Origin: Desulfonema magnum
Lineage (GTDB): Bacteria > Desulfobacterota > Desulfobacteria > Desulfobacterales > 4be13
Assembly: GCF_017377395.1 (NCBI RefSeq)
Contig: NZ_CP061800.1
Span: 1,240,001-1,304,000 of the forward strand
Direction of reading: 5' to 3'
Length of the DNA stretch: 64,000 nt
The first letter of the stretch is position 1, and the number at the start of each line of letters is the position of its first letter. Below, piece by piece: positions 35,143 through 43,451 of this stretch. The notes beneath the pieces were generated by a model. That model was not told the DNA's origin, did not search any database, and worked only from the letters and a program-made list of their open reading frames with translations. A program made the position numbers and the translations under genes.

Positions 35143-35637
35143 GGCAATTTCGCTTTCTTTGATCTGTTTCAATGGAATGGCTTTGCAGATTTAATTCTTT
35201 CCCCTGACGATTTTAAAAAAAACGATCATATCTGACTTGTAAACCATAACTTTTCAGGCATGTCAATAATTATAAGACGGATGGGCGGAATATGGGCTTT
35301 TGAGACAACTGAACCGGGCAGGGATATTGGGGTAGTTTTCAAAAAAACAGACATAATCAGCAGATGAAAAAATTTTCAGTAAGTACCCGGACAAAAGTTT
35401 TTCGATATCCGAAAACCTGTGAGATTTCGTAAACCTCGCAGGTCTTATGTCAGAATCTATACCTGAAAATTTATGTCCGGGTACTTCCCCAACCTTCCGG
35501 AAAAAGCCGGGTTTCTCTGATCATAAGTTTTCAATATTTGTAAGGGAAAGAAACCCGGGTTTTTTTCCCGGAATGATGGGCCTCGCCGTGAAGGAAAAAG
35601 CCGGGTTAGCAAACCGAACCGAGCGAGGGAAGCAGGA
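35143..35637. repeat. Intergenic repeat cluster with family-1-type element (35380-35486)
   Basis: A ~107-bp element starts TAAGTACCCGGACAAAAG and ends CTTATGTC-like sequence then CCGGGTACTT, around the AAACCTGTGAG and CTCGCAGGTCTT hairpin. Directly after it, about 35495-35610 repeats the AAAAAGCCGGGTTTCTC and GAAAGAAACCCGGG pieces of the family-1 core, apparently a second, truncated element. No gene is seen in the stretch. Confidence 0.65.
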
Positions 35638-36324
35638 TTACAATTCCACTGTTGTCTCCTGCAACATGAGATGCACCCCTTTTACAGAAGGAATTTTTTC
35701 GGGCAGCGTCCTGACCAGATCAGCATTGCTTTTGTTCCTTTTCAGCTTAATATGATAGGCATAGTCAAGACGTTCTCCCTGTTTCATATCTCTCAGGCTG
35801 ATCAGGGCAAATTTTTTACAGTGAGTTTTTAAAATACGCTCCAGTTCGCTCCGATTTTCATCGTTGTTTTCAATATTAAAACGGAGCATGCCGTCAAAAT
35901 GGCTTGTCTGCCCCAGCGGTGTGAAATGAAGCACAAATGCCGTAAAAACAAAGCCTGTTGTTCCCACCACGGCAATAATATAAGCCCCCACACCGCATGC
36001 GATACCGGCTGCGAGTGCGGAAAACATAAAGAGAATATCTTTGGGATCCTTGAAGTTTGTGCGGAATCTGATAATGGCAAGTGCGCCAATCATTCCCAGA
36101 CCCCGGGCAAGACTGTCTCCGATGGCCTGCATCACCGTCGCAGCGACAATGGAACCTAAAATAAGACCCTGCACATAATTCCGTGAATAGGAAAGCCCTC
36201 TGAATGTTTTAATATAAGTGACACCCACCAGCGTGGAAAGCAAAAAAGAGACAAGGACAGTGTAAACAGCAGTGAGCATCGCCGGATCAGGTGATGTGGT
36301 CTGAAGTGTCAGAAAATCAAGCAT
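35638..36324 (-). CDS. DUF4956 membrane protein
   Basis: A 228-residue protein. The first 130 residues form three to four membrane helices with the conserved DUF4956 stretch YVQGLILGSIVAATVMQAIG, then GLGMIGALAIIRFRTNFKDP and DILFMFSALAAGIACGVGAY. A soluble cytoplasmic-type C-terminal domain of about 90 residues follows. Genes of this family recur next to VTC-type polyphosphate polymerases and CotH proteins, but their function is not established. I infer that it is the inner-membrane partner, perhaps channel, of the polymerase encoded just upstream. CAGGAG lies about 10 nt before the start. A heptamer array separates it from the VTC gene. Confidence 0.88.
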   Translation of the reverse strand: MLDFLTLQTTSPDPAMLTAVYTVLVSFLLSTLVGVTYIKTFRGLSYSRNYVQGLILGSIVAATVMQAIGDSLARGLGMIGALAIIRFRTNFKDPKDILFMFSALAAGIACGVGAYIIAVVGTTGFVFTAFVLHFTPLGQTSHFDGMLRFNIENNDENRSELERILKTHCKKFALISLRDMKQGERLDYAYHIKLKRNKSNADLVRTLPEKIPSVKGVHLMLQETTVEL

Positions 36325-36340
36325 ATCAGTTTTCTCCTGT

Positions 36341-36556
36341 AATTTGAAACTTGAAACTTGAAACTTGAAACTCGGTTTTGAAGATTCAGAAGTCGGAGGT
36401 TAGAACTGAAATTTTAACCCAGTTTCAAGTTTCGAGTTTCAAGTTTCGAGTTTCGAGTTTCGAGTTTCGAGTTTCGAGTTTCAAGTTTCGAGTTTCGAGT
36501 TTCGAGTTTCAAGTTTCAAGTTTCGAGTTTCAAGTTTCAAGTTTCAAGTCTCAAGT
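36341..36556. repeat. Inverted pair of AGTTTCR heptamer arrays
   Basis: About five GAAACTT units (36345-36372) face about 19 AGTTTCA/AGTTTCG units (36419-36556) across a short spacer, so the transcript could form a very long hairpin. The stop codon and last codons (KLET) of the VTC gene lie inside the right array. This separates the VTC and DUF4956 genes and could uncouple their expression. Confidence 0.9.
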
Positions 36557-37359
36557 TTGGCTATTCTTGCTCCGGAATCGTATTGATAAAGCCCTAGTAC
36601 TTCGATAACGCCGGTCATATATTTTGAAAAGCTTGTCCGTTGGAGATCGAAATACCGGATCAGATCAATCATCCAAAGCGGAACCTGTGAAGTATAACAT
36701 TTCAGTTCGAGAATCACGGAACAGCCGGGGGCAAACGCTGTTTCTGCGTCACATGACACCATCTCCGATTCTCTGGGAATAATATTGTATTCGGTTTCAG
36801 GCATGAATCTCAGATCCGTGTCAAAGGTCACACGAGCGTAATCATCCACATCGCTGACATACGCCTTTCGGACGTACTGTGTCAGCACTTTGGGAGAGGC
36901 ATTGTGAGCAATGATGTTTCGCTCAAAAAGCTCCATATTTTTTATTTCCGAAGGAGACGCATTGTTTTTTTCATGGGATTCGAAGCCTGGCTCTGTCCAG
37001 ACTTTATACCATTCTTCATCCCTGACAGTGGCGCGATACTTCCGAATAACCCCTCCCACTTTCTGTTTGATCTCAAGAAAATAGGGCATCACCGGATCAT
37101 CGCCATAGGAGCGCACACGCATGTTAAAGCGGTTTTCCGCCCCCTCGATCCTTTTCCTCAGAAACAGATAGCCGGGAGAATCCAGATAAAGATTATTCAC
37201 CCTATAGAAACCTTTTTCCGCCCGCTCTGAGTATTTGTCAAGAGAACAATAGACTGCGGCAAAATCGGAAATGGGTTCTGTCAGTTCAGGAGGAATTGTG
37301 AACTTGAGTTCGTACCGGTCAAGCTGCGGTGGCAGTCCTTTTTGTTTATTTTTTCTCAT
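36544..37359 (-). CDS. VTC-domain polyphosphate polymerase-like protein
   Basis: A 271-residue protein with the VTC/triphosphate-tunnel fold. Basic and acidic residues line the predicted tunnel strands: RYELKFTIP (Arg15, Glu17, Lys19), NNLYLDSP, NRFNMRVRSYG (Arg81, Arg83), PYFLEIKQKVGGVIRKYR (Glu96, Lys98, Lys100) and, late, VILELKCY. In yeast the Vtc4 domain makes polyphosphate from ATP and passes it through the VTC membrane part. Stand-alone bacterial versions are predicted to do the same, with a partner membrane protein. No membrane helix is present here. The gene overlaps the TolC-like gene by 4 bp (ATGA), firm evidence for one operon. Its end lies in heptamer repeats. Confidence 0.88.
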   Translation of the reverse strand: MRKNKQKGLPPQLDRYELKFTIPPELTEPISDFAAVYCSLDKYSERAEKGFYRVNNLYLDSPGYLFLRKRIEGAENRFNMRVRSYGDDPVMPYFLEIKQKVGGVIRKYRATVRDEEWYKVWTEPGFESHEKNNASPSEIKNMELFERNIIAHNASPKVLTQYVRKAYVSDVDDYARVTFDTDLRFMPETEYNIIPRESEMVSCDAETAFAPGCSVILELKCYTSQVPLWMIDLIRYFDLQRTSFSKYMTGVIEVLGLYQYDSGARIAKLET

Positions 37360-38609
37360 TTTATATCCTCGGCACGGGCTGAAAGATAATTCTTCAGCGG
37401 CTTCTCAGAAAGTTTGCCTGTGATATTCATCAGATCAATATATTGGCGGCGGATGAGATAACCGATCCGCTTCAGCCGCATTTCGCTTTCCAGAATGCTT
37501 TTCTTTATTTTCAGCAATGTTAGCGGATTGATGCCTTCCATTTCCATATATTTCTTGAAAGAAATTTCCGCGTTACTCTCTGGCTTCCGATTCACAAGAA
37601 TGCGGTGCTGTCGGATGAGGCGATTCAGAGACGCTGAAAGCGATCTGATCTTTTCAGAGGCTTTGTTTTTTTCTTCTTCATATTCCAGTTTTTCATCCAG
37701 CCAGTTTCTTTTCCTGCGATTGATATCTTCTCGGTCGGGATTGACAAAAGGCAGGTTAAATCCCACTTCCACGGAGAAAGCTTTTTCCGGTTCGTCATAA
37801 TCATCCGTGTCATATTGCAGCTTGAGAAAATTAAAATATTTTCTGTTTTTTGCTATCTCAAACTGATATCTGTTCTCTGCAAGTTCCGTTTTGAGCTTCT
37901 GATACCTGATGCGGACATTATCCGGAGCCGGAACAGGCTGGATATATCGGATCATTTCTTCGATGCGTTCCGGCCCGATGAGGTTTTTCTCATCAAACGA
38001 TATTTCCTCGTAATATCCTGCAATGGTTTTTATCTCTTCAATAATACCGGTTAGTTTATTTTCAAGTTTCACCAGATCCAGTTGAAGGTCAACATACCGG
38101 TCTTCTGCTGAAACAAGGGTGCGGATATCAAATGACAGGTCCCTCGTACTCATTTTTCTGAGTACATTGACCTCGTCATCATAAACAATCAGCAGGTTTT
38201 TTTTCATATTCAGCAGAGATAAGGTTTCCAGAAAATCAAGTACAAGTTCATACCGGTTTTTCAACACGTTGTTAAACAGGGCATCGTGTTCTGCCTTGAC
38301 AGCTTTTCCGGTGGTCTGAAAAATTTTTTTGCTGCATTTGGTTTCTCCCCAGCCCCTGGGATGAAAGCGAAGGGAATATTTCTGCTTCTCAATATCAAAT
38401 TCCTCGGTTTCAGTGCGGAATTCAATTCTGTCAACATAAGGTGTGCTTTCCGGAGAAGTTCTTATATGCTCAACCAGCTCGCGATGGCTTTGAAGCTGAT
38501 GGTCATTTTCAGCAGTGCCAAGAAAGCGGTTTATGGTGAGTGGTTCTCCATTTGAAAAGGGGACGTAAAAGAGAAATGCAGCGATAAAAAACGGAAAAAG
38601 TTTTCTCAT
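37356..38609 (-). CDS. TolC-like outer-membrane/periplasmic coiled-coil protein
   Basis: A 417-residue exported protein with signal peptide (MRKLFPFFIAAFLFYVPFSNG). The rest is mostly amphipathic helix, in two blocks of about 90-170 and 290-400 residues separated by EKAFSVEVGFNLPFVNPDRE. That FSVEVGFNLPF strand followed by a helix resembles the repeat junctions of TolC-like outer-membrane factors. It is shorter in strands than a full TolC and was identified by pattern, not by family match. It overlaps the membrane-fusion-protein gene by 4 bp and the VTC gene by 4 bp. Position and fold suggest it forms the outer exit duct for the VTC/DUF4956 system. Confidence 0.6.
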   Translation of the reverse strand: MRKLFPFFIAAFLFYVPFSNGEPLTINRFLGTAENDHQLQSHRELVEHIRTSPESTPYVDRIEFRTETEEFDIEKQKYSLRFHPRGWGETKCSKKIFQTTGKAVKAEHDALFNNVLKNRYELVLDFLETLSLLNMKKNLLIVYDDEVNVLRKMSTRDLSFDIRTLVSAEDRYVDLQLDLVKLENKLTGIIEEIKTIAGYYEEISFDEKNLIGPERIEEMIRYIQPVPAPDNVRIRYQKLKTELAENRYQFEIAKNRKYFNFLKLQYDTDDYDEPEKAFSVEVGFNLPFVNPDREDINRRKRNWLDEKLEYEEEKNKASEKIRSLSASLNRLIRQHRILVNRKPESNAEISFKKYMEMEGINPLTLLKIKKSILESEMRLKRIGYLIRRQYIDLMNITGKLSEKPLKNYLSARAEDIK

Positions 38610-40642
38610 AATGCCCCCCTGACAGCAGCGATTTTTGACGGATTATTTCCTCCCTGATCAAAACTGATCATCAGTGTATCTTTGTCTTTGCCTGCGGCAA
38701 TGCCTTCGGGCCGGAGTCCGTCAAACCTTGCAATGTGAATCATTTTTCCGGTATTTTCATCCAGTTTCCAGAGACTTCCGCCAATTTTCTGAGAAGATGT
38801 CCCTGTCACATAAAGCGTTCCGTTATGATGGAACATATCTGAAATATGCTCCTGATTTGATGCCTTATCTGTCTTCAGAATGATCTTTTTCCACAAGGAA
38901 ACTTGATCATCATCTAATTTTTTCTTCCCCAGCATCTCCTCAATCCGGTCAATCCTGAGAATAACAGAATGCCCCCTATGAAAAGGAGATTTAAAACCGA
39001 GATACAGCGCACCGTCACGATGAAACATTCCTTCCATATCAAGCGAGCGTTCTCCCATGGCTTTCAGAATAAACTGTGCCCATTCCTCATTGTTATTTCG
39101 CACTGCATTTTCTCCAAGCAGTTCATAAAGATCAGCATTTCGGATAAGACTGAAATCATTTCCTTTCCGCTTTACAGAAATCAGAAGCCTCCGGGATTTG
39201 CCAAGGTTTCCCTTTTTGCTGGTACTTAGTGAGGACGCGATATAAAGCGTTCCGTCGTTGCTGACAGTTGCAGACTCCATATCACTGATCTCTTTAAGTC
39301 CTTTGATCAGGGTCTCTTTCGTAATTCTGCCCTGGTGATCCATGAGAAAGAGCAGGGGCGTTTTGTTCGGTGTATCATCGCTTAACATCAGCCAGCGGTC
39401 AATATCTTCCAGCCATACCAGGGCTGATGCTTCAATGCCCGAAGTCTTCAAAGGCGTCACCGGCAGTATTTCGTACATGGAGGTATCCGCTTTTTCGGGA
39501 AGTTCCGAATCTTTCTGCGGACGGTTTCTGGCGTATGTTTCTCCAGGTTCAAGCAGTCTTTTTAAATAAGAAAAAAATGTTGATTGCTGTTGTTTTAAAT
39601 AAGAGATAAAACTTACTCTGGGTTCGGATGAAGTAATCACTACTTTTTCCCCGAGAATAAATCTGTTATTCCCGGGAATTTTAACCAGAACTTCCCTGCC
39701 CCATGTCTGCAAAACAGGATTTTTTCGCAGCCTCACGGGATATTCCACAATACGTGCGCCCACGCCCACCACAGTCCCGGCAACACTGCTTTTTGAATCT
39801 GTCTGAGATATGATTGTGACTTCTTTTCCCAATGACATACGGGTATAGACGTTCTCATGAATATAACCCTTGACAAACGAAGGATTCTTGGTATGCAGGG
39901 TCAGTATGGGAGCAAATGGCGACACTTTTTCCCCGGGCTTGAAATTCACGGATCCGATAATCCCCGATATCTGAGCATAAATATTCAGCTTGCTGTTTTC
40001 CGCTTTCAGCAGCGCAAGTTCTTTTTCAAGCTGCTCAACCTGTATTTTAATCGGGCTTGCAGATTCATCCAGAGATTTCTGAAGCAGTTCTATTTGGATG
40101 TTCATGGGCCTGAGTGACAGCGCAAGTTCCTGTCTGAGACTTTTGATTTTCAAGGTGACAGGATTGCTGACGCCTGATCTTCCTGTTTTTCCCACCTCTC
40201 TGATGCTTCTCAGACCCGATGCCAGTTCTTTGTTGAGGTTGTACTGATTTTCAATCTGCCTGATCCGATTGTTCACTTCGCTGGTGAGAGAGGCTTTTTC
40301 CGCTTTCAGCTGCTTTATCTTCGAGCGTATTTCATCTTTGTTGACTCCCTTTTGTGCTCTGAGCTGTTCAAGCTGATGTGCGATATGATTGATCCTGAGA
40401 ATCTGCTCGGGGCAGACAAGTTCCACTAACAATTGTTCTTTGCTGACAGACTGCCCTTCCACCACATTGATTCGTCTGATCTCCACGGCACTTTCCGAGC
40501 TGATCACGATTTCCCGTGTTTCGGCAATGCCCTGAATGCTGTCGCTTTCACGCTCACAGTTCAATGTAATCAGAGCAACGGCGATAAAAGCCGTTATCCA
40601 TACCACACAGAGCAGCCAGATGCTTCCGGTGCGATTTCCCAT
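38606..40642 (-). CDS. Membrane-fusion protein fused to a beta-propeller-like domain
   Basis: A 678-residue protein. A signal anchor (about residues 7-29) precedes an HlyD-type adaptor: AVEIRRINVVEGQSVSKEQL starts the lipoyl half-motif, a coiled-coil hairpin spans about residues 85-230, and LNIYAQISGIIGSVNFKPGE is the second lipoyl half. A beta-barrel region (GKEVTIISQTDSKSSVAGTV) follows. The last ~280 residues differ from any adaptor I know: repeated strands such as LVWLEDIDRWLMLSD, GTLYIASS, GALYLGF and GTLYVTG resemble DUF3616/phytase-like beta-propellers. GGAGG lies about 7 nt before the start; the longer frame runs into repeat DNA. It overlaps the TolC-like gene by 4 bp. It probably bridges inner and outer membranes for that exit duct. 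Confidence 0.75.
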   Translation of the reverse strand: MGNRTGSIWLLCVVWITAFIAVALITLNCERESDSIQGIAETREIVISSESAVEIRRINVVEGQSVSKEQLLVELVCPEQILRINHIAHQLEQLRAQKGVNKDEIRSKIKQLKAEKASLTSEVNNRIRQIENQYNLNKELASGLRSIREVGKTGRSGVSNPVTLKIKSLRQELALSLRPMNIQIELLQKSLDESASPIKIQVEQLEKELALLKAENSKLNIYAQISGIIGSVNFKPGEKVSPFAPILTLHTKNPSFVKGYIHENVYTRMSLGKEVTIISQTDSKSSVAGTVVGVGARIVEYPVRLRKNPVLQTWGREVLVKIPGNNRFILGEKVVITSSEPRVSFISYLKQQQSTFFSYLKRLLEPGETYARNRPQKDSELPEKADTSMYEILPVTPLKTSGIEASALVWLEDIDRWLMLSDDTPNKTPLLFLMDHQGRITKETLIKGLKEISDMESATVSNDGTLYIASSLSTSKKGNLGKSRRLLISVKRKGNDFSLIRNADLYELLGENAVRNNNEEWAQFILKAMGERSLDMEGMFHRDGALYLGFKSPFHRGHSVILRIDRIEEMLGKKKLDDDQVSLWKKIILKTDKASNQEHISDMFHHNGTLYVTGTSSQKIGGSLWKLDENTGKMIHIARFDGLRPEGIAAGKDKDTLMISFDQGGNNPSKIAAVRGAL

Positions 40643-40650
40643 AATAGCCC

Positions 40651-40795
40651 TCCTCGTTCCCAGGCTCCGCCTGGGAATGTATATTGCAAGGCTCCGCCTT
40701 GCGTGACATTTAATAAGAATCATTGGCCGGACGATGACACACGAGGCAGAGCCTCGGGTATGCGTTCCCAGGCAGAGCCTGGGAACGAGGATAGT
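40651..40795. repeat. REP-like inverted-repeat element, ~145 bp
   Basis: CTCGTTCCCAGGCTCCGCC at the left is answered by GGCAGAGCCTGGGAACGAGG at the right. Inside are AAGGCTCCGCCTTGCG and GAGGCAGAGCCTCGG. Related sequence (CTCGTTCCCACGCTTCGC) occurs at 5079. It separates the first CotH gene from the adaptor gene, and a ribosome-binding site of the latter (GGAGG) lies just beyond it. Confidence 0.85.
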
Positions 40796-40797
40796 TG

Positions 40798-43113
40798 TCA
40801 CTTCTCAATAAATTCTAATGCCGCTTCATAGCGAGCCTCGACATGCGTATTGAGGTATTCAATCGCCGCATCGAACTCGGCAGCGTTATTCAGGAATGTA
40901 TAGCCCTCTTTTTCTCCCTCGTCTCCGACGACATAAGGACGTATCAGGTCGGACGCGGCCTGGTATATTGCCTTCATTTTTTCCGGTTCAAATGCGCCCC
41001 GGGCTGTTTCTCCGATAAAACTGACATATTTTTCCCAGTATGCGGGATCGTCTGCCAGATAGCGGATCAGGGGCCAACTGTCGGTGACTTCGGCAAGAGA
41101 AAGCGAAAGTGACCCTCTGTCTCCGCTGTCCGATCCTTTCAGGGCCTCATTATTATCCCAGGGAATCCAATTGATTCGTCCATCTTCAGAGTTGGTGTAG
41201 AGGTAGAAGTTGTGGGTCATGGCACCGTAAGTATCCCAGTTCTGAATCAGCGTATTGACTGCAAGCCACCGCAGAAATCCGTCAACATTCAGTGTCTTTT
41301 CCAGGCATGCTCTCCATGCGGTAGCGTTGTCCCTGCTGCTGTGAAGTGCGTCAAAAAGGGCGATGATATCACTCCGGTCCGCTTCATCTTCATTTGTTTC
41401 CTTGTCAAAGGAGGCCATGTCAAATGTGGCAAAGGTCGCACCGGATCCTTCAGGTTTGTAGAGATTGCCATCGGAATTTCCAAAATAACTGTCAAGCATG
41501 GGATCCGCAGGTACTTCCACCATGGTGTAGAGTCCGAAATATTCAGACCCTTCGCCGTGATCAATGTAAACACGGTAAAAAGCGGTTCTCGGTGCGGGAA
41601 CTCCCGCATCTCTGAAAATGTCCGCTGCAACTTTTTCTCTGATAAGCGAATCATCTTTGTAACTGCTCGACAGGGTCAGTTGTTTGAAGCCGTAAAATCG
41701 CTGATTGTCAATCTCCGGGTAGTCATCCTCAAACTGATCAAAATCAAACCTGAACGGAAGCTTCCAGATACCGCTTCGCCATGTGCTGCTGAGAGATGAA
41801 TTCCCTTTGAAACGGACACCGACATGGTTCCATACCTTGTTTTCAAACCGGAAGGTACAGGGTTTCCATATAGGATTGCGGTCAGCAAGCTCCAGATTGC
41901 CGTCGCCTTCCATGCCGCCATCGGGCTTTCCGGCATCAGGCATTTGATCACCCCCGCCTGCCATGCCGTCGTCGGGAATTCCGCCATCGGGCATTTGGTC
42001 ACCAAGAATCTCATCGTCCATATTGTCCGGTCTGCATACAAAGACTTCTCTGTCCGATATGCAGGAACCGCTCACAGTTTGCTCCTGCATTGTCATCGTG
42101 CAGGCATCACCTTCATTTTTTCCGACACAGGCATCAGTTGCCGCCTGAATCATCTGGTTATCACCCGGAGGCTGATTGTCATTGGGAAACTGATCATTCT
42201 GCTGAGGCCGCTGATTATTATCGGCCGGAGGCTGGTTTCCGTCGGTGCCGAATTCACCATAGATATCGGTCATGTCATCCATCATGGCCTGCCAGTCTGC
42301 GGGATCAATAATAAGTTCTATTTTTCTGACCTGGCCGTCTGAAAAAACTGCGTCATAGTCCGGTACCGCTTCATTTCCATGAGTTTCGTCATTCCATCCC
42401 TCAGGCCGTGCAGCTTCTGAAGTTTTGGAAACTTCTGAAAGTTTTCGAACAATATAGATGACTTCTTCCAGCCCTGACTTGCCATCGCCATTAATATCTC
42501 CTGCTGTGAGAGTCGTGGGCATGCCCGTAAAAATTTTAAGTGCAATGATGGCATCAGCCATATCCACAGTTCCGTTACCGTCAGTATCTCCGCTCACTGT
42601 GTCTGTGTTCGCTGTGCCGGGGCTGGGTGAACTAAAAAATTGCCAGTCATCGCTTCCGTCCGTATATCTGCCAAAGGAGATATTTTCGCTTTGTGCTTCA
42701 AAAGTCACTGTATCAACGGCTGTCTGATCCGCATTAAACAGTCCGAGAGCTTCTCCGGATGCACTTAACTTGAAATCGCAGTGCATGCCTTCGTCTTCGA
42801 GGTCCTCATCTGCCCACACAATCAGAAAACCGCCGGGTTCCAGCGTGATATCGGGAAACTGCCATTTGGCAGGGTTGGTAAGATCATCGGTCAGATACAT
42901 TCCCATAAGACTGACCGGATCATCTCCTTTATTATAAATTTCAATCCAGTCATCATATTCTCCCTGGGGGTCGGCAAATTTGCTGCTGTTGGATGCCATG
43001 AATTCATTGATGAACAACGAATTGCTGCTGTCAGCCAGCAGATTGCCGCCTGTAAGCAGAATGAAAATGATGCAAACCCCGAACAGTTTGTTTGAAAAAA
43101 GTTGATACGTCAT
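40798..43113 (-). CDS. Secreted LTD-dockerin-CotH protein (CotH copy 1)
   Basis: A 771-residue exported protein (signal peptide MTYQLFSNKLFGVCIIFILL). Domains in order: a lamin-tail domain (LFINEFMASNSSKFADPQGE to FGRYTDGSDDWQFF), a dockerin-like EF-hand pair (GDTDGNGTVDMADAIIALK and GDINGDGKSGLEEVIYIVRK), a Pro/Gly/Asn-rich linker with two DACVGKNEGDACTMT-type Cys motifs, and a CotH kinase domain. The latter shows WKLPFRFDFDQFED, REKVAADIFRDAGVPAPRT, FGLYTMVEVPADP, and WIPWDNNEAL as the metal-site motif. CotH proteins are atypical kinases, first known from spore coats, that phosphorylate protein substrates. Here it probably acts outside the cell or on the surface. GGGAGAAG lies about 6 nt before the start at 43113. 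It lies 155 bp upstream of the adaptor gene. Confidence 0.88.
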   Translation of the reverse strand: MTYQLFSNKLFGVCIIFILLTGGNLLADSSNSLFINEFMASNSSKFADPQGEYDDWIEIYNKGDDPVSLMGMYLTDDLTNPAKWQFPDITLEPGGFLIVWADEDLEDEGMHCDFKLSASGEALGLFNADQTAVDTVTFEAQSENISFGRYTDGSDDWQFFSSPSPGTANTDTVSGDTDGNGTVDMADAIIALKIFTGMPTTLTAGDINGDGKSGLEEVIYIVRKLSEVSKTSEAARPEGWNDETHGNEAVPDYDAVFSDGQVRKIELIIDPADWQAMMDDMTDIYGEFGTDGNQPPADNNQRPQQNDQFPNDNQPPGDNQMIQAATDACVGKNEGDACTMTMQEQTVSGSCISDREVFVCRPDNMDDEILGDQMPDGGIPDDGMAGGGDQMPDAGKPDGGMEGDGNLELADRNPIWKPCTFRFENKVWNHVGVRFKGNSSLSSTWRSGIWKLPFRFDFDQFEDDYPEIDNQRFYGFKQLTLSSSYKDDSLIREKVAADIFRDAGVPAPRTAFYRVYIDHGEGSEYFGLYTMVEVPADPMLDSYFGNSDGNLYKPEGSGATFATFDMASFDKETNEDEADRSDIIALFDALHSSRDNATAWRACLEKTLNVDGFLRWLAVNTLIQNWDTYGAMTHNFYLYTNSEDGRINWIPWDNNEALKGSDSGDRGSLSLSLAEVTDSWPLIRYLADDPAYWEKYVSFIGETARGAFEPEKMKAIYQAASDLIRPYVVGDEGEKEGYTFLNNAAEFDAAIEYLNTHVEARYEAALEFIEK

Positions 43114-43154
43114 TGCTTCTTCTCCCTCATTAAAGATGATTAAAAAATGGCAGT

Positions 43155-43245
43155 TAAGTACCTGATCATAAATTTTTAGACATAAGACCACCGAGGTTTT
43201 CAAAACCTCGGTGGTTTTTGATATTAAAAATTTTTGATCGGCTAG
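43155..43245. repeat. 91-bp family-1-type element around a palindrome
   Basis: TAAGTACCTGATCATAAATT at the left and AAATTTTTGATCGGCTAGT at the right are imperfect inverted repeats. Between them is ACCACCGAGGTTTTCAAAAC followed by CTCGGTGGT, a near-perfect hairpin as at 16553. It lies 42 bp upstream of CotH copy 1. Confidence 0.75.
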
Positions 43246-43316
43246 TCAAAATAAATCAGGCAGTTGGATTTCATTGACTAACGCTTGCCCAGATCAATTC
43301 TTAATTTGATTTTAAC

Positions 43317-43373
43317 CTATTCATAAAATGTGAAAAAATTATGAATAAAAAATGTTTAAATTATGGAGATTGA
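43317..43373 (+). promoter_or_regulatory. Conserved 57-bp box, copy 1
   Basis: CTATTCATAAAATGTG, then AAATTATGAATAAAAAATG, TTTAAATTATGGAGATTGA. Aligned without gaps to 46852-46908 and 59585-59641, most positions are identical. It lies between the two - strand CotH genes. Each copy contains an in-frame ATG and TGA that would give a ten-residue peptide of the MKKKCLNYED type. Function unknown: leader, regulator site or small repeat. Confidence 0.6.
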
Positions 43374-43451
43374 GTATCCGGTCAGGGATTGGCCAATAAC
43401 TAATCAGCTTCCTGCATAGCAGGAGGCATTTTACTTATTCGATTCCCCTTT

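Noticed and set aside
40643..40801. 53-residue N-terminal extension of the membrane-fusion protein
   Set aside because: It lies wholly in a REP-like inverted repeat; GGAGG precedes the ATG at 40642.
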